DNA from: CALMEC01 sp963706315
GTDB lineage: Bacteria > Actinomycetota > Thermoleophilia > Miltoncostaeales > Miltoncostaeaceae
Direction: 5' to 3'
Length of the DNA stretch: 29,909 nucleotides
NCBI GenBank assembly: GCA_963706315.1
Contig: CAVPMA010000027.1
Location: 1 to 29,909, forward strand
The notes below the pieces were generated by a model that saw only the letters and a program-made list of their open reading frames with translations, had not been told where the DNA came from and made no database searches. Below are positions 1 through 7,692 of the stretch, piece by piece. How positions within the stretch are numbered: the stretch's first letter is position 1; each line of letters begins with the position of its first letter. Position numbers and translations under genes: made by a program.

Positions 1-818
1 ATGGAACGTGAAAGCCCTGCATCCGTGGGGCTTTCGTCGTTATCGGACACCCCTCCATACATCACCGATACATCACCGCGACGGCGTTCGACAAGTTCCC
101 GGCGGGCCCGGAGCACCTCGGGCGGCTCGTCCAGGAGGACATGCGAGTACACGTCGAGTGTCATGCTCGCTCGTGCGTGACCGACGACCCCCTTCACGAC
201 CGGGAGCGGCACGCCGGCCATCACCAGCAGCGAGACGTAGCGGCGACGAAGATCGTGGGGCGTGCAGAGGGGGATCCCCGCGATCTTGCATCCTCGGGTC
301 ATGGCCAGGCGAAGACCCTGGTCCGAGAAGCCTTCGAAGACCTGGGCGGTGAGGTCCCGATCCTCGAGCGGAACCTGGTCAGCGAGCTGAGCGAGGACAT
401 GGCGGGGGAGAGGGACCCAACGTCGCCCTGCGGTGCGACCCTTCGTGCGACCCCGTGCAACGCGAAGACGGCTGTCGCGCCAGTCGATATCGCCCCATGT
501 GAGGGCCTGCAGTTCACCGACGCGCAGGCCGGTCCAATCCAGCACCTCGAGGTGCAGCCGGTACTTCGGGGAGATCGTCTCGAGCAGTGCGTCAACGTGC
601 AGGGTGGTCGGCGGGTTGACCTCACCGACGGGGGCGAGTGGGAGACGAAGCCGATGGGACCGGGCCGGGTTGGGGTGGACCTCTGCGAAGTCGAAGACCT
701 GGCGGATCGGGTCCAGGTACTTCCGCACCGTCGCTGGCGCCAGCTTCTCCGACATCCGTGAGACCCACCCCTGGATGTCCGCGAGTCCGATGCTAGCTGG
801 CTCCCGATCGCCTGCGAG
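1..818 (-). CDS. Tyrosine recombinase (phage-type integrase), N-terminally truncated and running off the left edge
   Basis: The minus frame is open from an in-frame TGA at 819-821 to the window edge. It reads as an integrase core-binding tail followed by the catalytic domain. All catalytic positions are visible: Arg in TGLRVGEL, a Lys-containing beta hairpin (TKGRTAGRRWVPLP), HDLRRR, GHARAS and the nucleophile Tyr in DVYSHV. The first in-frame ATG is at 755, but integrase-like sequence (LADIQGWVSRMSEKLAPATV) begins before it, at about 800. The normal N-terminal SAM-like domain is therefore missing or lies in another frame. The C-terminal tail runs on through a hairpin at 10-35 without a stop. 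The enzyme would catalyse site-specific integration or excision of a mobile element. Without its N-terminal part it may be inactive. Confidence 0.85.
10..35. repeat. 8-bp perfect hairpin inside the integrase 3' end, related to repeats B and C
   Basis: The arms at 10-17 (gaaagccc) and 28-35 (gggctttc) pair perfectly around a 10-nt loop. About 25 bp to the right lies a doubled catcaccg motif (at about 61-80). Repeat B shows the same order at 19044-19100: a related hairpin followed by gaggcatcaccg. This links the integrase 3' end to the dispersed repeat family. Whether it is an attachment site, a terminator or both cannot be decided from sequence alone. Confidence 0.6.
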
Positions 819-1093
819 TCATGAGGAGGACACCCCCAGGTGAGGCTCGAGGCACCCCGACTGGGTAAAGGGTGGCGAGCACAGCAAGGCTGAGGACGAT
901 CGAAATCTTCCTCAGCCGAGCCGTTGGCCGAACGTATCGAATGGCCTCGAGGGGGCGGACGGATTCTGGCGTCGACTTGGCGTACATCGTGCGATCGGAG
1001 AAGCGTTTAAGGACCTACTTCGGTCCCTCGATATTGACTGGGTAGTTCGAGACCGCGAGACTTGGAAAGCCTCGTCGGAAGCTCGGAGACTCT

Positions 1094-4012
1094 TTGACGC
1101 CCGTGGGCATTATTGCTAGAGGAACGAGGAGCAGCCGGGCGTGGCGGCAAGCAGGGGCGGCTTCCGAGGTTCGGCGGCGACCACGTCGCCTGAGACACCC
1201 TGAAGGTCGGCGAGCGCTTCGTCTCGCCGCATCCGCGCGCCGACCGATACGCGTGGTGGCCATCCTTACTGTTGCACTGGCAGTCTCGACCTTACCGCTG
1301 GGATGCTCTCCACCGACGCCGCCACTCGTGACGTTCTCCGAGGTCAAGACAGATATCTCGAGGGGTGGCATGTCGGTTGCGGTTACGGTTAGCCCAACAG
1401 ACAGCCAGGTCGCGATCGTCGCAAGCGACAGCGGCGGCCTATTCCGGACAACGGATGGGGGAACGACCTGGCAACACATCGACGCTTTCGCACCGTTTCG
1501 GGTTAACGATGTGGCGTTCGCCGCGCCGAGTTCCTCGATCGGCCAGGTCGTCCTCGCAACGACGGTGAGGGATGCACAAACCGATTCAAACGCCAACTAC
1601 GGGGGTATCTGGAGGAGCGTCGATTCGGGGCTATCGTGGAGCCACGTGGCGCCGCCCACCAGCTGCACGCTTCCCCAAAGCGCCTTCGAGATCGCCTATC
1701 TGGGCCCAAACGATGTGTTCGTCGCAGCTGATTGCGGGGTCCTTTCGAGCTCCGACCTTGGGGCGACCTGGACGATGCTGCCGTCAACAGTGCGTGCGCG
1801 ATCGGTAGTTGCTCGGCCATCCCCCACCGGCACGCTCCTTGACGTGTGTTTGTTTGGCCTGGGGCACCGCCGTTCGACAGATGGGGGTGCCACGTGGAGC
1901 CCCATCCATTCAGGTCCGATCTGCACTACGCCACACTCGGTCGCCGCATCTCCGCTCGAGCGGGACGTCCTCTTCGCGATCGCGCAGGGGCACCACCTCA
2001 TCGAGTCCGACGACGGTGGACAGACCTGGCCGATCGATCTCCAAGCCACCGCGTACAACGAACGCCCAGTCTGGGTGAAGACCCGTCCCGCCGCAGATCA
2101 AGACCCCAGCCACTTTGACCTTTACTTCCCCGGGCGACGAGTGACGTGTTCCAACACTGTACCCCGCTGCCCGAGCAACAATCCGGGGGAGCGCTGGGCG
2201 CGGGTTCCCGACTCAAACCTGAACCACGACATCAATGGTCTAGCGTTCGACCCCCAGGGTTCCTGTCCCGTTCTGATGGTCGGCGACTACGGCGTCTACC
2301 GGAGGGGCGACCCGTCGGCCAACGCGCCGTGTGGTGCCGACTCGGCGTGGACCCATGTTGGTCGCGCGAGCACGGGGTTAGGGTCATTGCAGATCTACGA
2401 CGTGACCGGGCAACTGCACGATCCAGCTTACGGGCAGGGGGCCCCCGGCAACGGCACCACCAACTTGTTCATCGGCACGCAAGATAATCTCTTTTGGGCG
2501 AATCAGAACGCCGGTGAGTCAGGCTGGCAGGGGTTCGGTAGCGAGGGTTCGTATCTGCAGACCGTCTATCAGGCCCCGATCGCACCCGACGCGCAGCTGC
2601 GGCTGACTTATGTTGAGTTCGGCGGCAAGGGTCAGGCGATGAAAGTTGAGCCCGACACCCAGGCCGGCACCTGGTCGGCGCCCTCCCCGTGGACCGCGGC
2701 TGACCCACCGGGGAACGCCACCGCTCCAGTGCTGATCTCACCAAACACCTACGTCCAGTGGAGCAGCGGTTCGCTGCTTCGCACCAAGGATGGAGGGTCA
2801 TCGTGGTCGACTGTCAGCACGCTCCCCGCCGACCCCGTAGACCCAAGCGACGCACTGATGGTCCCAAGGTTCGGGCCGGGCCAAGTAAGGCAAGTGGGCG
2901 GGAGCGAAGTAACGCAAACGTCGAGTGGACCTGCGCTATACGAATACGTCAGGGACACAGCAGGTCGGACGGGCTTGGTTTTTGTGCCCCAAGTCTTGGC
3001 GGGTGTCCCGCAGACCACCGAGATTCGAACGTTCGACGGGCGCAACGGTAAGGGGGTCAGCAGTGGCCTTGGAGGGATCGCTAGTAACTGCTTTGGGGAC
3101 GGCGCCTGGTATTGCCACGCCGTCTATGCGGCGGATCCGAATGACTCCCAAAACCTGATTGCGGCTGACCCCAAGCAGAAGGCGATACTGGGCAGCAATG
3201 ATGGGGGAAACAGTTGGCACGACGTGGGCCTCACTGGCCTCGTCACCGCGGGCGGGACGCTCTCGTTCACCGACGCTCTCGGAGGTTCTCAGGCACATGT
3301 GATCGCCTATGACCCTTGGAATTCGAATCGGATCCTTGTGGGCACGGATCAGGCGGGGCTGATTGCGTCAGCGGACGGAGGTCGAACCTGGACTGCGCTG
3401 CCGGACACAAACCGGGCGACCGCAATCAGCTCGATCTTCTTCGATGACCGGACCGGCGCGATCTACGTCGCTACCTACGGGCGGGGACTATGGAAACTAA
3501 CCGTCAACTGGGCCGCGTTGAATGGTGGTAACGCGAAACCCATCCCGCAGGCCGATTCAACGGCCCCGGCTGTCCAGCTCTTTGTCGGGTTCCGGAACAC
3601 GGAGGTGAATGCCACTGCGGGCAACACGGTTCAGCTCACCCTTCCCGCAAGTACAGGCACCGTGAACCTCACCGCGCTGGCCAGAGACCCTCAGAGCGGC
3701 ATACACAACCTGTCGATCTACGTCGGAACCACGACGACAACTTGCTCACCTAACTGCTCGGGAGGTCCGCCAGGGCTACCTGGCAAGCCCAGCTTCGAGA
3801 AGGAGCAGCCCGCAAAGTCCCCGGGTCAGACGATCACAGATGACCAGCTCCAGCTCCAAGGGAGCCTGAGCCTCGCGTCAGAGATTCCACAAGGACCATT
3901 AGGCCCGGGAATCGCTTCCAGGACGACGGTCATCGAGGTGACTGCGCAAGCCGATAACAACGTCGGAGGCAGGGCCCACGCAGCCGCCAAGCTGACCTTC
4001 ACCCAGCCCTAG
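1094..4012 (+). CDS. Secreted BNR/sortilin-like repeat lipoprotein
   Basis: This is a protein of up to 972 residues. After an Arg-rich leader comes a hydrophobic stretch (about residues 52-70) ending in a lipobox-like LPLGC with Cys71, so it is probably exported and lipid-anchored. At least eight BNR-type Asp-box repeats follow, of the form (S/T)xDGGxTW: TTDGGTTW, SVDSGLSW, SSDLGATW, STDGGATW, SDDGGQTW, TKDGGSSW, SNDGGNSW and SADGGRTW. Such repeats form beta-propeller blades, as in sialidase-like, Vps10/sortilin-like and photosynthesis-stability-like proteins. Residues from about 820 on look like an Ig-like or low-complexity extension. No sialidase catalytic set is recognisable, so the role is probably binding or adhesion. 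The TTG at 1094 and the GTG at 1103 are both possible starts, and the 50-residue basic leader before the signal is atypical. Its base composition looks less GC-rich than its neighbours, which fits transfer. Confidence 0.8.
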   Translation: MTPVGIIARGTRSSRAWRQAGAASEVRRRPRRLRHPEGRRALRLAASARRPIRVVAILTVALAVSTLPLGCSPPTPPLVTFSEVKTDISRGGMSVAVTVSPTDSQVAIVASDSGGLFRTTDGGTTWQHIDAFAPFRVNDVAFAAPSSSIGQVVLATTVRDAQTDSNANYGGIWRSVDSGLSWSHVAPPTSCTLPQSAFEIAYLGPNDVFVAADCGVLSSSDLGATWTMLPSTVRARSVVARPSPTGTLLDVCLFGLGHRRSTDGGATWSPIHSGPICTTPHSVAASPLERDVLFAIAQGHHLIESDDGGQTWPIDLQATAYNERPVWVKTRPAADQDPSHFDLYFPGRRVTCSNTVPRCPSNNPGERWARVPDSNLNHDINGLAFDPQGSCPVLMVGDYGVYRRGDPSANAPCGADSAWTHVGRASTGLGSLQIYDVTGQLHDPAYGQGAPGNGTTNLFIGTQDNLFWANQNAGESGWQGFGSEGSYLQTVYQAPIAPDAQLRLTYVEFGGKGQAMKVEPDTQAGTWSAPSPWTAADPPGNATAPVLISPNTYVQWSSGSLLRTKDGGSSWSTVSTLPADPVDPSDALMVPRFGPGQVRQVGGSEVTQTSSGPALYEYVRDTAGRTGLVFVPQVLAGVPQTTEIRTFDGRNGKGVSSGLGGIASNCFGDGAWYCHAVYAADPNDSQNLIAADPKQKAILGSNDGGNSWHDVGLTGLVTAGGTLSFTDALGGSQAHVIAYDPWNSNRILVGTDQAGLIASADGGRTWTALPDTNRATAISSIFFDDRTGAIYVATYGRGLWKLTVNWAALNGGNAKPIPQADSTAPAVQLFVGFRNTEVNATAGNTVQLTLPASTGTVNLTALARDPQSGIHNLSIYVGTTTTTCSPNCSGGPPGLPGKPSFEKEQPAKSPGQTITDDQLQLQGSLSLASEIPQGPLGPGIASRTTVIEVTAQADNNVGGRAHAAAKLTFTQP

Positions 4013-4077
4013 CGATCAAGCGTCGCTGGCAGCACAAGCCCTCGCGCATGGCTCGGCATCGACGAGTCGGCGTGATC

Positions 4078-4101
4078 CCCGGCCTAATAGTGATCGCCGG
4101 G
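4078..4101 (+). terminator. Weak candidate terminator after the BNR gene
   Basis: Arms cccggc (4078-4083) and gccggg (4096-4101) pair around a 12-nt loop, 66 bp after the stop. No clear T tract follows. The rest of 4013-4323 shows no gene that I can support. Confidence 0.25.
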
Positions 4102-4323
4102 CTTACCCAGACCGGGGGGACGCCCACCCGGGACACCAGAACGAAGAACAGGCGCCGTCGACCATAGCGCGGTGGGCCAGGTCGATGATGGCCCCGCCTT
4201 GGCGTCGATACGGCGTACAGCGCAACGATACGGGGAGGTATCCGGCGGCACGACCCGCGAGCCCGAACCCCACGTTTTGCAGCGTTTTCCTACCGCCCCG
4301 TGCCGTGGCGTACCGGCGTCGAA

Positions 4324-4370
4324 TCAGCTTCCCAAGCTTGAGGTCGCGGGTTCGAGCCCCGTCGTCCGCT
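4324..4370 (+). tRNA. 3' fragment of a tRNA-Gly (anticodon loop TTCCCAA), probable att site
   Basis: The sequence reads as an anticodon loop ttcccaa (anticodon CCC) with a damaged anticodon stem, then a complete T arm (gcggg-ttcgagc-cccgt) and the 3' acceptor strand cgtccgc plus a discriminator T. The expected 5' half (starting GCGGACG in tRNA-Gly) is absent upstream, so this is not a functional tRNA. A tRNA 3' segment without its 5' half, directly next to an integrase remnant, is the usual signature of an attachment site left by an element that integrates in tRNA genes. Confidence 0.7.
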
Positions 4371-4570
4371 TCCCGCTCCTGATGCGGGTTCCCGCCCCAT
4401 CAGGTGAGGTCGCCCGGGACCTGTTCGCGCAGATTTCGCGCAGGCGAGCCCGGCGGGCCTCCGTGATCGCCTCGACCATCGCGACGGCGTGGGCGAGATC
4501 GGCCTCCGCGAAAACGTGCCCGGTAGGTCCGCCAGATCAGCTTGCCGGAGGCGTGTCCCCCCATGGTCGC
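4324..4570 (-). pseudogene. Remnant of a second tyrosine integrase (C-terminal end), frameshifted
   Basis: From an ATG at 4564 the minus strand reads MGGHASGKLIWRTYR. After a one-base frame change it continues as HVFAEADLAHAVAMVEAI and stops at 4324. Joined, this matches the end of tyrosine recombinases: MGHAS, then the nucleophile Tyr in TY-x-HVF, then a helical tail. The upstream catalytic Arg/Lys/His-Arg boxes are not recognisable. The reading frame ends inside the tRNA-Gly piece, as is common when an integrase 3' end abuts its own att site. Sequence from 4570 to 4880 holds no gene I can support. Confidence 0.5.
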
Positions 4571-4684
4571 GTCGTCCGTGTCCCTCCTGTTCGCGGACGA
4601 CGCCCACCGGGGGCCGGGCCTGGCCGAGCCCAGGGCAGGGGGCCACGTCAACCCCTCGCTGATCGGCCTCCAGCCCCTCGTCAC

Positions 4685-4716
4685 GCCCAGTCCAGGCCCG
4701 CTCACCTGGACTGGGC
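4685..4716. repeat. Perfect 12-bp GC-rich inverted repeat with 8-nt loop
   Basis: Arms gcccagtccagg (4685-4696) and cctggactgggc (4705-4716) are exact reverse complements around the loop cccgctca. No T tract follows on either side. It would fold into a very stable hairpin in RNA, or act as a binding site in DNA. It lies in the gene-free stretch between the integrase remnant and the toxin gene. Confidence 0.6.
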
Positions 4717-4883
4717 GGAGGGCACAGCCCCAGGTGGCCCGCCGTCCCATCTCAGGGGTGAGGAGGCGGCGGGTCGCACGGGGACTGAGCCCAAGGCGGC
4801 CGCGGAGCTGGGGAGCTGCTGCGGCCGCCACCGGGACTACCCGAACCCACTCCACAAGTGACAGAAGGAACCACCTTGCCAGG

Positions 4884-5363
4884 CTAGGTCGCAATCCGGC
4901 GTGGTAGTTGGCTGCGGTGGTCGTTGCCCAACGCCTGCACCGCGGCATAGTCGCGGTCGCTGAAGACGGTCCGATGCGGCTTGCTCATCCCGGTAATCAC
5001 AGCGATAGCCGGTCTGTCGAGTCCTCGTTTCGCGAGTTCCGCCTCGGCTCCATTCTCCAAGAGGCAGAAGAGCCGGAATTGTTGGCGACCTGGCCCGGTG
5101 ACTCGGGCCTCATACCAGCCTCCCATAGGCCTTCGCATCGCCTCCCACTTCCCACCGCCGGAGAAGCTCGGAGGTGGGGCGGCCGCCACCGCATCAAGGA
5201 TCGCTAGGAACTCGGCGTCAATGTCGCCAGGACACCCGTCGAGGAATTCCAGCGCGGGGGCGGTCCCGTCAGGGGTCACGTAGTAGATGATCGACCACGG
5301 TCGATGGCGACTGGTCACGTCACCGTGCTTACTAGCGCCGGACCAAGGATCGGCTTGGGCCAA
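4884..5363 (-). CDS. higB: HigB-type toxin (phage-derived Gp49-like, RelE superfamily)
   Basis: The protein has the Gp49-like/HigB layout: an N-terminal strand WSIIYYVTPDG, helices with FLDGCP and AEFLAILDAV, then the strand block GGKWEAMRRPMGGWYEARV, a YEARVTGPG...FRLFCLL core and a lysine-bearing loop ending in GMSKPHRT. Members are ribosome-dependent mRNA interferases that stop growth when freed from the antitoxin. The frame opens with TTG at 5363, immediately after the antitoxin stop; a GTG at 5318 (VTSRHRPWS) is an equally plausible start. The stretch after GMSKPHRT is longer than the core family. The antitoxin-first gene order and near-zero spacing support translational coupling with the upstream gene. 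Confidence 0.75.
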   Translation of the reverse strand: MAQADPWSGASKHGDVTSRHRPWSIIYYVTPDGTAPALEFLDGCPGDIDAEFLAILDAVAAAPPPSFSGGGKWEAMRRPMGGWYEARVTGPGRQQFRLFCLLENGAEAELAKRGLDRPAIAVITGMSKPHRTVFSDRDYAAVQALGNDHRSQLPRRIAT

Positions 5364-5810
5364 TCAAGCCGAGGCGGCGATGAGCTTCTCGCTACCGTGC
5401 TTCTTCTTCACCGCGCGTTTGCTGCCGCGAGCCTCACGGGAGCCAGCGGTCGGTCGGGCACCCGCCACGTCCTGCACCACGCGCTTGCTGTCACCAGCCT
5501 CACGCCGCACGACGGTCAGTTCGGCACCAAGCACGTCCGCAATATTGGCCAGGAGTGGAAACTCCGGCCGCGCCTGGTGGGAGGTGAACAGCCGTCGAAT
5601 ACTCGAAGGGTTTCGAGCGACTCGACGAGCTAGCTCCGCCTTCGACATGTTCTGCTCGACGCGAAGAGCATCAAGCTTGCGAATGACCTCGTCGACCTGG
5701 GCAATCTCCCGAGCCGCCCGCTCGTAAGCAGCCCGAAACTCGGAATCGCGAAGCCGCTCAGCACGGCGTCGCTCGTGGAGGCTGGTGTCAAGCATGGTCT
5801 TCTCTTTCAT
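5364..5810 (-). CDS. higA: HigA-type antitoxin, XRE-family DNA-binding protein
   Basis: After an N-terminal helical part (ERRRAERLRDSEFRAAYERA) comes a helix-turn-helix of the Cro/C1 type: LRVEQNMSKAELARRVARNPSSIRRLFTS in pieces, then FPLLANIADVLGAELTVV. This matches antitoxins paired with Gp49-like toxins. The tail is basic (KRAVKKKHG). ATG at 5810 (MKEKT) is preceded by an AGGGGA-like site, and a second ATG lies at 5795 (MLDTS). The larger upstream frame would run across the operator, so it is unlikely. The protein would neutralise the toxin encoded next to it and repress the operon through the palindrome at 5839-5858. Confidence 0.8.
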   Translation of the reverse strand: MKEKTMLDTSLHERRRAERLRDSEFRAAYERAAREIAQVDEVIRKLDALRVEQNMSKAELARRVARNPSSIRRLFTSHQARPEFPLLANIADVLGAELTVVRREAGDSKRVVQDVAGARPTAGSREARGSKRAVKKKHGSEKLIAASA

Positions 5811-5838
5811 CTTGGGCATCCCCTGCAAGATACTCCTA

Positions 5839-5858
5839 GTGTTGCACCTATGCAACAC
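5839..5858. promoter_or_regulatory. Perfect operator palindrome upstream of the toxin-antitoxin pair
   Basis: The half-sites gtgttgca (5839-5846) and tgcaacac (5851-5858) are exact reverse complements with a 4-bp spacer, about 29 bp upstream of the antitoxin ATG at 5810. The position and 8+4+8 symmetry fit binding by a HigA dimer and autoregulation. The sequence between it and the start (gagtat region on the minus strand) could hold the -10 box. Confidence 0.65.
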
Positions 5859-5979
5859 CTTCGGGATCTTCATCGGCCTCAACATCCCCATGCCTTAGCG
5901 GATCATCCTCCTCGTCTTCCTGCTGCTGATCCTCGTCGTCTTCCCGCTGCTGATCCTCGTCGTCCTCTGTCGCGCCCAC
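5848..5979 (-). CDS. Possible small acidic 43-residue protein
   Basis: From a GTG at 5979 the minus frame encodes an extremely acidic peptide with the repeat DDEDQQREDDEDQQQEDEEDD, and stops with a TAG inside the operator spacer. It lies directly upstream of the antitoxin. No family is recognised and no clear ribosome site is seen, so this may be non-coding repeat DNA. Confidence 0.25.
   Translation of the reverse strand: MGATEDDEDQQREDDEDQQQEDEEDDPLRHGDVEADEDPEGVA
5921..5968. repeat. Two tandem 24-bp copies
   Basis: Units at 5921-5944 and 5945-5968 share gctgctgatcctcgtcgtc, with a degenerate partial copy just before (5905-5920). In the minus frame each unit encodes eight mostly acidic or Gln residues. 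In the plus frame it would encode a hydrophobic LLLILVV stretch, but that frame has a stop directly before it and no start. Confidence 0.55.
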
Positions 5980-6135
5980 TCCACGCCATCGAACGGGAAC
6001 CGGTGGCGACTGGCCCGCCAAGGTCTCCGACTAAGCCCGAGAGGGCCCTCTACGCGGCCTCGGTGGCGTTGGTGCGTTGGGGGCGCCGCGTGAAAGAAAG
6101 AGGTCGCTCGTAAGTGCTAGCGGGGTCGCAGAAAC

Positions 6136-6258
6136 CTACGCCGGCGGCTTCCATCGCGCCCCGCGAGGGTATCGCTGAGGGCGAGGAGCGCCGTCGGCCG
6201 CTCTGTGGCTGGCGATCACCATGAACCGGGTGGTGGTGGTGGCCTTGCCGCGCCTCAT
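6136..6258 (-). CDS. Possible small protein (40 residues), unidentified
   Basis: ATG at 6258 has a good AGGAG site six bases upstream, and the frame ends at TAG 6136-6138. The peptide begins MRRGKATTTTRFMVIASHRA. The RFMVIA strand resembles the N-terminal strand of YCII-type small proteins, but the rest does not, so it may be a truncated copy. It lies downstream of the methyltransferase on the same strand. Confidence 0.3.
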   Translation of the reverse strand: MRRGKATTTTRFMVIASHRAADGAPRPQRYPRGARWKPPA

Positions 6259-6308
6259 CGGTCGCTCCTAGGGTTGTCGGATGCCTGTGTCGATCAACGG
6301 GCCCGGCG

Positions 6309-7109
6309 TCAGACCGGGAGTTTGCGCGCCACCGCGTAAAGCTTGCAGTAGTCGTAGGCGAACCCGTTGGGGCCCGCGGCGTCGTGCAGCGCCTTCTCGA
6401 TCCGTTGGTCCAACTCGCTGTAACCACCGGGCGGGTTGTCGAGCAAGTGGGCCGCGACAGAGCGGGTGCGGGCCATGAACGCGTCCGGGTCCGTGTGGCG
6501 CCGCCGCCGCTCCATCCACACGTCGACGGGCTCGAGGCCGGCGGCGCGAAGGTCCGCGTCGATCTCGTCGATGTCGCGCTGATTCTTCGCGAACCAGCCG
6601 GTCCACTCCGCCGGCGCGCCGACCCGCTCGAGCAGCTTCCGCCACGAGTCCTCACCACCGCGGCCGACCATCAGGATCCCCAACACTCCACCCGGCCGAA
6701 GCGCCTGCGCCATCCGCGCCACCGCAGCGGTCTTGTCCGCGAACCAGTGCAGCGCCATCGCACAGAGGACCGCGTCGAATTCGCCGTCGGGGACGCCCAT
6801 CTTCATGACGTCCTCGGTGCGCAGCTCCACCTGCACGTCGGGGAACTCACTGCCGAGCTTGGCGCCGAACCGCTCCAGCATCCCCTCGGAGGCGTCGACC
6901 CCGATGATCGTCTCGACGTCGAACCGCCGCACCATCGCCGCCGACGTCCAGCCGGTCCCGCAGCCGACATCGAGCACCCGACGGTAGTCGCCATGGGGGA
7001 ACGACATGACCAGCCGGTCTGAGCCCGCGATGTTGTGGCGCACCGCCTCGTCGTAGGTCTCGGCGCCCTTCGTGAACCCCTCGGGCGCGCTGCTGCCGTA
7101 AGTCGCCAA
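6309..7109 (-). CDS. Class I SAM-dependent methyltransferase
   Basis: The protein has a Rossmann-fold methyltransferase core. The SAM-binding motif I VLDVGCGTGW is at about residues 45-54 from the TTG start at 7109, followed by an acidic residue at the end of strand 2 (GVDASEGML), a motif II-like stretch (FDAVLCAMALHWF) and LRPGGVLGILMVGRGGEDSW. This is the Methyltransf_11/25 type acting on a small molecule; the substrate cannot be read from sequence. TTG at 7109 is preferred because a GAGGCGAGG site lies just upstream and homology starts there (TYGSSAPEGF). A longer frame to 7214 overlaps the decayed nuclease gene upstream. Confidence 0.8.
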   Translation of the reverse strand: MATYGSSAPEGFTKGAETYDEAVRHNIAGSDRLVMSFPHGDYRRVLDVGCGTGWTSAAMVRRFDVETIIGVDASEGMLERFGAKLGSEFPDVQVELRTEDVMKMGVPDGEFDAVLCAMALHWFADKTAAVARMAQALRPGGVLGILMVGRGGEDSWRKLLERVGAPAEWTGWFAKNQRDIDEIDADLRAAGLEPVDVWMERRRRHTDPDAFMARTRSVAAHLLDNPPGGYSELDQRIEKALHDAAGPNGFAYDYCKLYAVARKLPV

Positions 7110-7179
7110 CCCGTCCTCGCCTCTCGTTCGTGGTGCGCAACTGCGAGAGCGGGGATCGTACCGCCGGTGACGCCGGCCG

Positions 7180-7440
7180 GCGGTCCCGTCGGGCCGTGGA
7201 GCTCGCGAAGCCACGCCTCCAGCTCGGGGCTCGGGGTGCCGCGCTCGCTCTTCAACTCCGGGAAGAGGATGTCCCTGCCACGCGCGCAGATGAGATCAGG
7301 CAGGCCGTGATCACCTTGGGATCGGGGTCCGCCACCCGTCGCGGGTGCTGCCCGCTCGTGAGTGTTGAACCCGCCAGCCGCGAAGGCGCGCCAGCTCGAC
7401 GATCGCCCCCATGAAGCCCGTCTCGCTCTCGTCGGGTGGT
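7180..7440 (-). pseudogene. VRR-NUC nuclease remnant, frameshifted and truncated
   Basis: From about 7440 the minus strand reads ESETGFMGAIVELARLRGW, then RVQHSRAGSTRDGW. After a frame change near 7312-7320 it continues with GLPDLICARGRDILFPELK and SERGTPSPELEAWLRELHG. These pieces match the VRR-NUC fold of the PD-(D/E)xK superfamily in order: an N-terminal helix, a strand with Trp-Arg-Val, the GxPD motif and the ELK motif with the downstream LSPEQ-like helix. The usual final segment ending in a W-x-P-x-D/E is missing, and the frame runs into the methyltransferase gene. Standalone VRR-NUC proteins are typical of phages and mobile elements. The frameshift could also be an assembly error, but the missing C-terminus would remain. 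Confidence 0.6.
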
Positions 7441-7628
7441 GTCCGACCGCGGCTCACGGGTGCGCGCCCGTGACCGGCCCGGGGGGGCACCGAGGGGGGC
7501 ACGCACCGTCACGAACGGGCCCCTCGGGGCGCGCCTGGCATGAAGCGGTGAAGGGCCGAAAACCGGCTGCGGGCGAGCGATTCCGCTCGCTGACCAGGGT
7601 ATCGGCCTCACGGGCCGGAAAGCCGGAA

Positions 7629-7672
7629 TGGGCGCGGCAGGACTCGAACCTGCGACGCGGGGATTGTGACCG
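7629..7672 (-). tRNA. 3' fragment of a second tRNA, probable att remnant
   Basis: The minus strand reads a perfect T arm (gcagg-ttcgagt-cctgc) preceded by gtc and followed by the acceptor strand cgcgccc and discriminator A at 7629. Upstream of the variable loop the sequence stops matching a tRNA: with T33 placed, the anticodon would be CAC (Val), but the anticodon stem does not pair. There is no D arm or 5' acceptor. It sits 20-60 bp past the stop of the nuclease-helicase gene. As with the tRNA-Gly piece, an attachment-site duplicate is the likely origin. The isotype is uncertain. Confidence 0.6.
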
Positions 7673-7692
7673 CATCGACCGCATCCATCAGC

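Noticed and set aside
4172..4861. 229-codon plus-strand frame
   Set aside because: It runs through the tRNA-Gly fragment, the integrase remnant and the 12-bp hairpin, with low-complexity Arg/Gly/Pro content.
5898..5985. Hydrophobic plus-strand peptide (ILLVFLLLILVV)
   Set aside because: A TAG directly precedes it in frame and no start codon follows; it is explained by the 24-bp tandem repeat.
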